Source: Luteolibacter sp. LG18
GTDB lineage: Bacteria; Verrucomicrobiota; Verrucomicrobiia; Verrucomicrobiales; Akkermansiaceae
Direction: 5' to 3'
Assembly: GCF_036322585.1 (NCBI RefSeq)
Contig: NZ_AP024600.1
Location: 4,464,001 to 4,528,000 of the forward strand
Length of the DNA stretch: 64,000 bases
The notes under the pieces are model-generated. The model saw only the letters and a program-made list of their open reading frames with translations, was not told the origin of the DNA and ran no database searches. The translations under genes were made by a program, and so were the position numbers. Below, one piece after another: positions 8,614-17,700 of this stretch (positions within the stretch are counted from its first letter, which is position 1; every line of letters starts with the position of its first letter).

Positions 8614-9029
8614 TATGGCCGCTCCTCGGCGTCCATCAGATCGAAGAAGGTCTGGATGTCCTCGCGGTCCTCGAAGCCGGCTGCCTGTTTCGCTTCGACG
8701 AGACCGGCCTCGTCGTTCCAGCCGCGCTTGCGCATGAAGGCGTTCCAGACGTCGATCTGCTCCTGGTCCGGCTTGCGGCCGTGGTCGAAGCACCAGTCGA
8801 GGATTTCCTCGTAGGTGCCGCCCTCAAGCGTGCGCTTCTGGAGATCCTCGAATTCGATGCCGAGCAGGCGGCAAACGCGGTCGTCGAAGGTGCGTTTGCC
8901 GGGGATCACGCCGATGTGGTAGCCTTCCGGGAGCTTGCCTTCGGCATTGAGACGGATCTTGTCGAGGATGCGGCCGAACACGGAGATACCGCCGATCATG
9001 TCGCGCGGGCTGCGGATGGGGAATGCCAT
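8613..9029 (-). CDS. DUF5069 domain protein
   Basis: A 138-residue protein matching the DUF5069 pattern: an N-terminal SPRDMIGG segment, LDKIRLNAEGKLP, and a tryptophan-rich C-terminal half with EEILDWCFDHGRKPD and WNAFMRKRGWND. The family is common in Verrucomicrobia and Planctomycetes and has no assigned function. It is small, soluble and lacks a signal peptide. It converges with the AraC-type gene and its stop abuts a REP-like repeat. Confidence 0.8.
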   Translation of the reverse strand: MAFPIRSPRDMIGGISVFGRILDKIRLNAEGKLPEGYHIGVIPGKRTFDDRVCRLLGIEFEDLQKRTLEGGTYEEILDWCFDHGRKPDQEQIDVWNAFMRKRGWNDEAGLVEAKQAAGFEDREDIQTFFDLMDAEERP

Positions 9030-9096
9030 GGCCGCAGTGTCGTTCCTGCCCGCCGGACGTCAACCGCCGGAGTTGTAACGTAGGCCGGTTTTCCGG

Positions 9097-9711
9097 TTAC
9101 CAATCCGTCGCCAGTTCCGCCGCGATCACGTCCGCCACTTCCTTCACGGTGACGGGTTTCCCGGCTTCCTGTTCGATGCTGGTCATCGACACGCCATCGA
9201 GGCCGCAGGGGGTGATGGCGAAGAAGGGTGGCAGGCTCTGGTTGGTGACGTTCAGGGCGAAGCCGTGCAGGGAGATCCATTTCCGAACCCCCACGCCGAT
9301 GGACGCTAGCTTGCGGTTCTCCACCCACACGCCGGTGAGGCCCTCGCGGCGATCGGCGGGCACGCCGAACCGGTGGCAGGTGCGGATGATCGCATCCTCC
9401 AGGCGGCGCAAGTGGGCGTGCAGGTCGCGATCGCGGGTGCGGAGGTCGAGCACCGGGTAGCCGACGAGCTGGCCGGGGCCATGATAGGTCGCCTGGCCGC
9501 CACGGCTGATCTCGAAAACCGGGTGGGGAAGGTGCTCCCGGGAACGCAGCGACGATTGGTCGCGCAACCGTCCGATGGTGTAGACGGGCGCGTGCTCCAG
9601 CAGGAACAGGGTTTCCTCCGTGGTGCCGTCCAGCACACCCGCCACGGCCTCGCCCTGAAGGCGCAGGCCTTCCTCGTAGTCCACGTTGTTTCCGAGATCG
9701 ACGACCTTCAT
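9097..9711 (-). CDS. lipB: Octanoyl-[acyl carrier protein]:protein transferase
   Basis: A 204-residue LipB, which moves octanoyl groups from ACP to lipoyl domains in the first step of lipoate synthesis. The signature RGGQATYHGPGQLVGYP is present, followed by the acyl-binding Lys in RKLASIGVGV and the catalytic Cys in ITPCGLDGVSMTS. ATG at 9711 (MKVVDLG) is chosen; an upstream start at 9750 adds residues not typical of the family. It lies 43 bases downstream of the sirtuin gene on the same strand, so the two may be cotranscribed. lipA is not in the window. Confidence 0.93.
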   Translation of the reverse strand: MKVVDLGNNVDYEEGLRLQGEAVAGVLDGTTEETLFLLEHAPVYTIGRLRDQSSLRSREHLPHPVFEISRGGQATYHGPGQLVGYPVLDLRTRDRDLHAHLRRLEDAIIRTCHRFGVPADRREGLTGVWVENRKLASIGVGVRKWISLHGFALNVTNQSLPPFFAITPCGLDGVSMTSIEQEAGKPVTVKEVADVIAAELATDW

Positions 9712-9754
9712 GTCCGCGGGGAGGGAAGCGCGGTTCCGCGGCGCTGGCAAGGGG

Positions 9755-10456
9755 CTATCGCTTGGCGATCAGGTCGCGGACCAGCTTCGGGACGGTTTCG
9801 GTGGCCGGGCCAAAGAGGCGTTCATCGAATTCGTTCGAGCGGGCGGTGGGGGCGAGATTGATCTCGATGGTGGTCGCGCCGTGCATGGCGGCCATGGCGA
9901 AGAACTGGGCGGCGGGATAGACCACGGCGGAGGTGCCGATGGCGATGAAGACATCGGCGTCGCGCAGGGCGATCTCGATCTCATCGAGGTGATAGGGCAT
10001 CTCGCCGAACCAGACGATATCCGGGCGCATGCCGCGGGTGGAGCCGCATTGGCCGCAGCGATCCGCCGTATCGAGCACGGCCGCGGGTTCGCAAGGGGTC
10101 ACCTCGCTGCACCATTGGCAGCGCTTTTTCAAAAGCTCGCCGTGCATGTGCAGCACGCGCTCGCTGCCCGCGCGCTCGTGGAGGTCGTCGACGTTCTGGG
10201 TGATGAGTAGGAAGTCATTGCCGAAAGCCGCTTCCAGCTCGACCAGCGCCACGTGGGCGGCGTTGGGGTGGACCTCGGCGAGCTGGTGGCGGCGCTTGTT
10301 GTAGAAGTCATGGACCAGCGCGGGATCGCGATCGAAGGCCTCGGGCGTGGCGACGTCCTCGATGCGATGACCTTCCCACAGGCCGTTGTGGTCGCGGAAG
10401 GTCTTCACGCCGGACTCCGCGGAGATGCCAGCGCCGGTGAGGATGACGATTTTCAT
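9755..10456 (-). CDS. cobB: NAD-dependent protein deacylase, sirtuin with YxxR signature
   Basis: A 233-residue Sir2 enzyme starting MKIVILTGAGISAES. It has the NAD motifs GAGISAESGVKTFR and TQNVDDLHERAG, the catalytic HMHGEL His, and a zinc site of two Cys pairs (CQWC and CGQC). The Tyr and Arg of FYNKR give the YxxR pattern that marks class III sirtuins (Sirt5/CobB), which prefer succinyl and other acidic acyl-lysines. It releases nicotinamide and O-acyl-ADP-ribose. It precedes lipB on the same strand. Confidence 0.9.
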   Translation of the reverse strand: MKIVILTGAGISAESGVKTFRDHNGLWEGHRIEDVATPEAFDRDPALVHDFYNKRRHQLAEVHPNAAHVALVELEAAFGNDFLLITQNVDDLHERAGSERVLHMHGELLKKRCQWCSEVTPCEPAAVLDTADRCGQCGSTRGMRPDIVWFGEMPYHLDEIEIALRDADVFIAIGTSAVVYPAAQFFAMAAMHGATTIEINLAPTARSNEFDERLFGPATETVPKLVRDLIAKR

Positions 10457-10882
10457 GGAAACGTGCTCACGGAACGCGAGGGAGGATGGATTGGCGAGGA
10501 CAAGTTGGTGTGGCTCACGGGACTCTTGCAAACGCATCCACGTATCGGCGAACAGGCCCTTCTTTTTGGAGTGCGGCGAGCAATCGCCGCTTTGGGCACA
10601 GGAGAGAATCGACGGAGGTGGTGCGGAGGTGGAAAGGGAGAAGTTGGAGCCAGAGATGAAGTGGTTTTGGAAGGTGGGAGCGACTTTGCGAAAGCAAGAG
10701 TTCTTCCCGGCGATGACTCGCCTCCGCTCAAAGCGGCGATTGCTCGCCGCACTCCATATTCAGATTGTCGAGCCGGTCTTGTCCTGCACCTCGATGGCCA
10801 TCAGGAGGACTGGAGATGCCAAGGTGGTTCGCGGGTCTTCCCCGCCCACGCTCTCACGAGCGCGGCTACGACGGAAAGGCGT
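10457..10882. other. Intergenic stretch between ruvC and the sirtuin gene
   Basis: These 426 bases hold no credible gene. The centre (10568-10757) is a repeat element described separately. Nothing clear is seen in 10457-10567. 10758-10882, the 3' side of ruvC, has no strong terminator. Confidence 0.6.
10568..10757 (-). repeat. About 190-bp element with hairpin-bearing inverted ends (copy A)
   Basis: The two ends are inverted copies of each other, GGAGTGCGGCGAGCAATCGC and its complement, each forming a perfect hairpin GCGGCGA-GCAA-TCGCCGC (10573-10590 and 10733-10750). Inside one end a second hairpin GGCGA/TCGCC lies at 10709-10722. Read on the minus strand it aligns to the element at 52607-52799 over about 60 bases at one end and about 50 at the other; the middles differ. 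No coding capacity is seen. It resembles a non-autonomous (MITE- or REP-doublet-like) element. Confidence 0.75.
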
Positions 10883-11386
10883 TCAAACCAGCCGCCGCTC
10901 CAGCAGCTTCGCCTTCAGCGGATCGGACGACTGCAAGTGGGCGAACGCGATGGCCAGGGCGTCCGCGGCGTCGTGCGGCGGGGTTTCGCTGAGGCCGAGC
11001 AGGGCGCGCACCATGAAGGCGACCTGCTGCTTGTCCGCGGTTCCATTTCCAACGATGGCCTTCTTCACCTTCTTTGGCGCGTATTCGTAAACCGGCAGGC
11101 CACGGTCCGCGGCGGCGATGAGCGCGGCTGCACGGGCGGCCCCCATGCTGATGGCGGTCTGGTGGGATTGGACGTAGATGATGCCCTCGACCGCCACCTC
11201 GTCAGGCACGAACTGCTCGATGAGGTGGCTCAGGTGGGTCCGCACCGCGGCCAGCGCGGCGGACTGGGCCAGCCGGGCGGGAATATGGATCACGTCGTAG
11301 GCCAGCACCGTGGGCCTGCGCGGATCTCCATCAAGCACGGCATAGCCGGTATTGCGGATGGCGGGGTCGATGGCGAGGACACGCAT
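10883..11386 (-). CDS. ruvC: Holliday junction resolvase RuvC
   Basis: A 167-residue RNase H-fold nuclease that resolves Holliday junctions with RuvAB. The acidic tetrad can be placed: Asp in MRVLAIDPAIRNTG, Glu in VAVEGIIYVQSHQ, and the C-terminal pair in PPHDAADALAIA. The N-terminal GYAVLDGD strand also fits. Length is normal (E. coli 173). ruvA and ruvB are not adjacent; the gene is last in a minus-strand run of amidoligase/transglutaminase genes, 27 bases behind a transglutaminase gene. Confidence 0.9.
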   Translation of the reverse strand: MRVLAIDPAIRNTGYAVLDGDPRRPTVLAYDVIHIPARLAQSAALAAVRTHLSHLIEQFVPDEVAVEGIIYVQSHQTAISMGAARAAALIAAADRGLPVYEYAPKKVKKAIVGNGTADKQQVAFMVRALLGLSETPPHDAADALAIAFAHLQSSDPLKAKLLERRLV

Positions 11387-11413
11387 GAACGGCCAAGTGA
11401 ATCAGGAACCTGT

Positions 11414-12295
11414 TCATTCGTCCACTGGTAGTACATCGACCCCGACGAACAATTTCTGATCCCCGGCCCCCAGCGTCACACCGCGCAAGGGGCTGACATC
11501 GGCGAAGTCGCGGCCCCAGGCCACGGTGATGTGGCGTTCCTCCGGGAAAATGCCATTGGTGGGATCGGCATCGATCCAGCCATGGTCGTCGCCGCAGAAC
11601 ACGGACACCCAGGCGTGCGAGGCATCGGCTCCCACGAGGCGTTCCTTGCCTGGCGGCGGATCGGTTTCCAAATAGCCGCTGACGTAGCGGGCCGGCAGCC
11701 CGAGCGATCGCAGGCAGGCGAGCATGAGGTGGGCGAAGTCCTGGCAGACCCCGGCCTTCCGCTCCAGCACCTGGTGGACGGGCGTGGCGACATCGGTGGC
11801 GCGGGTGTCGAACTTGAACTCGCGGTGGATGCGGTTGGTCAGATCGCGGACGGCGGCGAGGATCGGGCGTTTCGACGTGAAATCGGTGCGCGCGTAGTCG
11901 GCGAAATCGCGGGCCACGGGGACCATCGGCGAGCTGAAACGGAACTCGCCGGCGGCGGAAGCGGGTGTCAGCGACTGCGCCTGGCAGGCATCGCGGATGG
12001 TTTCCCACGGCGGGGTCTTCTCCGGGCGCGGCAGCTTGGAGGGCTTCACGTCCACCAGGCTGCGGGCCACCACTTCCAGCACGGTGTGGCTGCCCTCCAT
12101 CTCGAAATAGGTGGTGATGTTTCCGAAGGCATCCGAATGCACCGCGCGGCCCACCGGTTGGGGCGTGATCTGGATCTCGTGCCACGGGCAGTGCTGGGTG
12201 GGCAGCGGGCGCGGTGCGAGGTGGGCCAGGTGATGGGACACCGTGACAGCTCCCTCGTAGACGTAGCGCGTGCGATGGATGATCCGGTAGTGCAT
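11414..12295 (-). CDS. Transglutaminase-like (papain-fold) cysteine protease, amidoligase locus 1
   Basis: A 293-residue protein with an N-terminal beta domain (MHYRIIHRTRYVYEGAV) followed by a transglutaminase core. The triad is clear: Cys in RKAGVCQDFAHLML, His in DASHAWVSVF, Asp in WIDADPTNG. No signal peptide is seen, so it is likely cytoplasmic. In comparative work on amidoligase systems such proteins are predicted to cleave or transfer peptide bonds made by the ATP-grasp partner. It starts 4 bases after the stop of the ATP-grasp/alpha-E gene, which argues for one operon. A paralogue is at 50440-51342. Confidence 0.85.
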   Translation of the reverse strand: MHYRIIHRTRYVYEGAVTVSHHLAHLAPRPLPTQHCPWHEIQITPQPVGRAVHSDAFGNITTYFEMEGSHTVLEVVARSLVDVKPSKLPRPEKTPPWETIRDACQAQSLTPASAAGEFRFSSPMVPVARDFADYARTDFTSKRPILAAVRDLTNRIHREFKFDTRATDVATPVHQVLERKAGVCQDFAHLMLACLRSLGLPARYVSGYLETDPPPGKERLVGADASHAWVSVFCGDDHGWIDADPTNGIFPEERHITVAWGRDFADVSPLRGVTLGAGDQKLFVGVDVLPVDE

Positions 12296-12299
12296 CGGC

Positions 12300-14762
12300 T
12301 CAATAAACCCGGCGGACCGAGTGGCTGAAGTAATGTTGCGTGAGCAGGTCCGAAAGCTCCTCGAAGGACGAGGCGCGTTTCACGAAGCCGGCGCTGTCCG
12401 GCACCTCCGCGGAAGGACCGGAGGCCTGCACCAGGGAGGCGACGTGCTCGCGGATGCGCGGCAGCAGACCCGCATCCCGATCACCGGGCAGGGGTTGGCA
12501 CTGCACCGCGAGGATCGCCGCCTGGGCCGCCGCGCTGCGCGGGTTGGTGGGATCGGCGAGCAGCAGCTCCGCCACCGACGACCAACGGGGGCGCGAGAAA
12601 TGGCGGCGGCGGTAGGTCATGGTGCTGTCGCAGGTTTCCAGAAGGGGCTCGAGCGCCGGGCAATCGGCGAGCTGGGTACCGGGAGCGGAAGCGAGCAATG
12701 AGAGCACCCCGAGCGCGCGTTCGATGCGGCGGCCGATTTCCAGGAACCGCCAGCCGTGGCCGCGGGTCATGTTTTCCGCCTGCATCCCGGCGAAGGCCGC
12801 GAGGTGGAGCACCAGTGCATCGAGCGTCTGCACCAGCGCGCTCGCGGTGGGGTGCGACGCGTCCGATTGCAGCAGGTCCTCGAGGCGGTTGAACAAGCGC
12901 CAGGTGTCGTCTGAAAGGCGGTCGCGGGCCGAGGCCGCGTTCCACAGCAGCGAGCGGATCAGCGACGGCAACCCGTGCGGCGCGGAGGGGTTGTGAACGA
13001 GGCGCGCGAGCACCGGCAGCGGTTGCGGTGGCAGCGAGGTGGCCTCGGTCGGGAGGATTTCCAGGCCGCGCAGCAGGGCGAAGCAGGCATCGCGCTGGGC
13101 GCGGCGGGCGGGCGTGAGTTCGCCGCCGAGGCGCTTCACGGTCGTGCGCAGCAGGCGGGTGGCCAGCTCCAGGCGCTCGGCGTAGCGGCCGACCCAGAAC
13201 AACTGCTCGGCCATGCGGCTGGGGACCTCGGCCCCGGTGGGATCGCGGGCGATCTGGTGGCCATCGAGACGGATCGTCGGCTCGTCGAGCGCGGCGGTGG
13301 TTTCGTCCGGGATCCACACGTCCTTCGCGGTTTGCTCGGTGCTGGAGTAGCCATCGAGCAGGATGCCGTTTTTCGCGACGATTCCGAGGCCGCCACGGAG
13401 ACAGACCGGGCCATCGGCCGATTGCAGGCAGAACGAGCGCCAGATCACCGGGCGGGAGTGGAACTCGCCATCCTCCATCACCGGCGCGAGGCTGGGAGAA
13501 ACATCGCGCTGCACCACGAAATCGTGCGGCTGCGATTCCAGCACCGAGTGCCACAGGCGGCGCGCGCTTGGAGTCAGTTCCGAGCAGCGCACCGGTTCGC
13601 CGGGACCGAAGGCGGGGAAGATGATGTAGCGCTGGAGATCGGCGAACACCTGCTGGCGGACCGGGGCCTGGCCGAGCCACCACGTTTCCACGAACGGCAG
13701 CTTCAGGTCCTCGCCGAGCCATTTCCGGCAGATGCCGGGCAGGAACGGCATCAACGCCATGGTGCCCGCGAAGGCCGTGCCGGGCGCGTTCGCCAAGGCC
13801 ACGTTGCCGGAGCGCCAGACCTCGGCGAGGCCGGGCACCCCGCCACCGCCGTGTGTCCAGAACTCGAGCGGATCGACCGAATCGTCGTCGAGGCGGCAGA
13901 CCAGGACGTCGACGCGGCGGAGGCCGGAGAGGGTCTTCAGGAACAGTCTCCGCTCGCGCACGGTGAGGTCCGCGGTTTCCACCAGCGGAATGCCCAGCAC
14001 GCGCGCCTTGTAGGCGTGTTCGAAGTACGAGGGATGTCGGAATCCGGGCGTGAGCAGGACCACGTGCGGCGAGTCCGCACGACCGGAGGCCAGCGAGCGA
14101 AGGGTGTCGCGTTCCAACTCGAAAAACGGGGCGATGCCCGCCACGCGGCAGTCCTCGAACTCCGCCTGCAGCACGCTGGCGGTGACGCTGCGGTTCTCCA
14201 GCGTCTGGCCGAGGCCGCCGGGAATGCGGGTATGGTCCCGCAGCACCCGCCAAGCCCCCTCCGCGTTCCGGATCAGATCGAAGCCGGCCGAGGAAAGGTA
14301 GTGGCCGCCGGTCGGCACGATGCCCCGCAGGTTGGTGAGGAAATGGGGATTGGCGTGGACGAGGTCCGGCGGGATCAAGCCTTCCTCCAGCAGCCGCTGC
14401 GGGCCGTAGAGGTCGGTGAGGACCATTTCCAACAGCCGCATGCGCTGGCCGAGACCGGTGGAGACTTTCTTCCACTCCACGGGATCGACCAACAAGGGCA
14501 GGGGATCGATGCGCCACGGGCGACCGCTGCCGCCGGCATCGCTGTAGATGTTGTAGGTGGCTCCGAGGTCCTCCAGCAGGCGATCGGACGAGGCGGAGAG
14601 GCGGACACGTTCGTCCGGAGACCAGTGCTCCATCGAGCGCGCGAGCCGCTGCCAGAGCGGGCGCACCTTGCCGGTGGAGCCGGTCATTTCGTCCCACGCG
14701 CCGCCTTGACCGTGACCGGAGAGCGACGCGACGGGGAATAGATATGGGCCGGAATGCGACAT
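12300..14762 (-). CDS. Circularly permuted ATP-grasp and alpha-E domain fusion
   Basis: 820 residues in two parts. Residues about 20-490 are a circularly permuted ATP-grasp domain (LYGPQRLLEEG near the front, later VVLLTPGFRHPSYFEHAY, NAPGTAFAG, and DFVVQRDVSPSLAP). From about residue 510 an alpha-E helical domain follows (MAEQLFWVGRYAERLELATR to the end). In locus 2 of this window the same two domains are separate genes (47960 and 49400). The ATP-grasp part should activate a carboxylate by phosphorylation and join it to an amine; the substrate is not known. It follows the DUF2126 gene by 16 bases. Confidence 0.88.
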   Translation of the reverse strand: MSHSGPYLFPVASLSGHGQGGAWDEMTGSTGKVRPLWQRLARSMEHWSPDERVRLSASSDRLLEDLGATYNIYSDAGGSGRPWRIDPLPLLVDPVEWKKVSTGLGQRMRLLEMVLTDLYGPQRLLEEGLIPPDLVHANPHFLTNLRGIVPTGGHYLSSAGFDLIRNAEGAWRVLRDHTRIPGGLGQTLENRSVTASVLQAEFEDCRVAGIAPFFELERDTLRSLASGRADSPHVVLLTPGFRHPSYFEHAYKARVLGIPLVETADLTVRERRLFLKTLSGLRRVDVLVCRLDDDSVDPLEFWTHGGGGVPGLAEVWRSGNVALANAPGTAFAGTMALMPFLPGICRKWLGEDLKLPFVETWWLGQAPVRQQVFADLQRYIIFPAFGPGEPVRCSELTPSARRLWHSVLESQPHDFVVQRDVSPSLAPVMEDGEFHSRPVIWRSFCLQSADGPVCLRGGLGIVAKNGILLDGYSSTEQTAKDVWIPDETTAALDEPTIRLDGHQIARDPTGAEVPSRMAEQLFWVGRYAERLELATRLLRTTVKRLGGELTPARRAQRDACFALLRGLEILPTEATSLPPQPLPVLARLVHNPSAPHGLPSLIRSLLWNAASARDRLSDDTWRLFNRLEDLLQSDASHPTASALVQTLDALVLHLAAFAGMQAENMTRGHGWRFLEIGRRIERALGVLSLLASAPGTQLADCPALEPLLETCDSTMTYRRRHFSRPRWSSVAELLLADPTNPRSAAAQAAILAVQCQPLPGDRDAGLLPRIREHVASLVQASGPSAEVPDSAGFVKRASSFEELSDLLTQHYFSHSVRRVY

Positions 14763-14778
14763 GCTGGGGAAACCCGCC

Positions 14779-17700
14779 TCAGGGGCTCGGCGGGATCATC
14801 CGCAAATCGAGCGTGAAGGGGAAGTCCGGGCTTGCCGGGATCGGTTGGGGCCGGACCCGCCCGCCGGTGTGGCCCTCGCGGAAGAAGCGCGCCTTGCGGC
14901 GGGCCTCGGCCTCGTAAGAGTTCACCGGGAAGGTGGTGTAGTTCCGGCCGCCGGGGTGGGCGACGTGGAAGGTGCAGCCGCCCAACGAGAGCTCGTTCCA
15001 GCCATCGATCAGGTCGAACACCAGCGGCGTGTGGACGCGGATGGTGGGGTGGAGGCAGTGCGGCGGCTGCCAGGCGCGGTAGCGGATGCCGCCGACGAAT
15101 TCGCCGCGGGTGCCGGTGGGATGGAGCGGGACGGCGAACCCATTGCACGCCAGTCGATGGCGTTCCCCGGTGAGGCCGCGGACCTTCACCTGGAGACGCT
15201 CCAGCGAGCTATCGACATGGCGGGCGGTGCCCCCGGCGCCACCTTCCTCGCCGAGCACGTGCCACGGTTCCATGGCCCCGCGCAGTTCCACCTCCACGCC
15301 GCCGGCCACGAAGTCGCCGATCTGCGGGAACCGGAACGCGACGTGCGGCTTGAACCAATCGCGCTCGACCGGATACCCGGCGCGCTGGAGATCCGAGATC
15401 ACGTCGTGGAAATCCGTCTCGATGAAATGCGGCAGCATCCAGCGGTCGTGGAGCGTGCTGCCCCAGCGCACCAGCGGCTTCTCGTAGGGGTGTTTCCAGA
15501 ACCAGGCGGTGAGCGCGCGCAGCACCAGGTGCTGGGCCATGCTCATCTCGTGGTGCGGCGGCATCTCGAAGGCCCGCATTTCCAACAAGCCGAGGCGGCC
15601 GGTGGCGGTGTCCGGGCTGAAGAGCTTGTCGATGCAGAACTCGGTGCGGTGCGTGTTCCCGGTGAGGTCGGTCAACAGGTTCCGGAACACGCGGTCCACC
15701 AGCCATGGCGGCGCGGTGTCGTGGGACTTCAGCGTGGCGAAGGCGATCTCCAGCTCGTGGATGATGTCGTGCCGCGCCTCGTCCAAGCGCGGGGCCTGCG
15801 AGGTGGGGCCGACGAACAGGCCGGAGAACAGATAGGAGAGGGACGGGTGGTGGTTCCAGTAGGTGATGAAACTGCGGAGCAGGTCCGGCCGGCGCAGGAT
15901 CGGGCTGTCCGCGGGCGTGTCCCCGCCGAGGATGATGTGGTTGCCGCCGCCGGTGCCGGTGTGGCGGCCATCGAGCATGAACTTCTCGGTGACGAGGCGG
16001 GTTGCGCGGGCCTCCTCGTGGAGGATCTCGGAGTTCGAAACCAGCTCCTCCCAACTCGCGGCGGGGTGGAGGTTCACCTCGATCACGCCCGGGTCCGGGG
16101 TGACCTTGAAGTTTTGAATGCGGTGGTCGTGGGGCGGCGGCGTGCCCTCCAGCACCACCGGCATGTTCAGCCCGGCGGCGGTTTGCTCGATCACCTCGAC
16201 CAGCGCGAGGAAGTCCTCGGCGTGTTTCACCGGCGGCAGGAAGATGTGCAGGCGGCCGTGGCGGGGCTCGACGCAGATGGCGGTGCGGACGATGCCCGAG
16301 GCGGATTCCTGCGGCGCGGGCTTCTTCTCCGGCTCCTCCTCGGCCACCCCAGGCACCTGCATCACGAGGTCGCGGCCGGGCAGGGGACCCTGTGGGGCCA
16401 TCGGGTCCTGGGGAATGATCCAAGGGTAATCCTCCTTCTTCACCCACGGCTGCGAATCGAGCGGAAGGCGGAAACCCATCGGCGAATCGCCGGGCAGCAG
16501 GTAGAGCGTTTCATCGGGCAGGAACCACGAGCCGCTGCGCCAGCGCGAGGCTCCGTTCTCCTGGATGCGCTGGAGCGGCAGCACGTAGCCGACCACCGAG
16601 GTGGGGCCCTGCGAGAAGATGCGGGCCAGCCGCGCGCGCTCCTCGGGATCCTCGAGCCGGGATTCCAGCGGATCGACGTTCACCGGCAACCGCCGCTCCC
16701 GCCACAGCAGGTGGAAAATGTCCTCGTGCGCGGCCATCAGCATCTTCGGGTTCACGCCGAGCGCGCCCGCGAGCGCGGTGCCGAAACGTTTCGCCTCCGG
16801 ACTACGATGACCATAGTCGACCCGCTCATCCGCGATCCAGCGGTCATCCTCCCAGGCGGGGACGCCGTCCTTCCGCCAGTAGCAGGCCAGCGCCCAGCGT
16901 GGCAGGGACTCGCCGGGATACCATTTCCCCTGGCCGTAGAAGAGCACGCCGCCGGGGGCGAAACGCTTGCGCAGGCGCTTGATCAGGTCGCCAGCCAACG
17001 CGCGCTTGGTGGGGCCCATCGCGGCGGTGTTCCATTCCTCGGCCTCCGGATCGTCCATCGAGACGAAGGTCGGCTCGCCGCCCATGGTCAGGCGCACGTC
17101 CATGTCCCGCAGGTCGCGGTCGACGTCGTGGCCAAGGCGCACGATGTCATCCCACTGCTCGCCGGTGTAGGGCTTGGTAGTACGGGGAGTCTCGTAGATC
17201 CGGCGCACCTCCATGACGTGCTCCATGTCCGCCTCGCACTCGTCGAGCACGCCGGTGACGGGGGCCGCGCTGGTGGGATCGGGCGAGCAGGCGAGGGGCA
17301 GGTGGCCCTCGCCCGCGAGCAGGCCGGAGGTGGGATCGAGCCCGATCCAGCCCGCGCCGGGCAGGTAGACCTCGGTCCACGCGTGGAGATCGGTGAAATC
17401 CTCGTCCGCGCCGGCGGGGCCGTCGAGCGATCGGATGTCCGGCTTGAGCTGGATCAGGTAGCCGGACACGAACCGGGCCGCGAAGCCGAGATGGCGCAGC
17501 ACCTGGACCAGCACCCAGGCCGAGTCCCGGCACGATCCGGAGCCCTTCCGCAGCGTTTCCTCCGGCGCCTGCACGCCCGGCTCAAGGCGGATGGTGTAAG
17601 CGATGTCTTCCTGGAGCTCGCGGTTGATCTCGACAAGGAGGTCGATGGTCCGGCGCTCCGACCCACGGTAGCGGGCGATCCGTTTCGCGAGCAGCGGCTC

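Noticed and set aside
12975..14741. A 588-codon open frame on the plus strand
   Set aside because: Antisense to the ATP-grasp/alpha-E fusion, with no recognisable domain.
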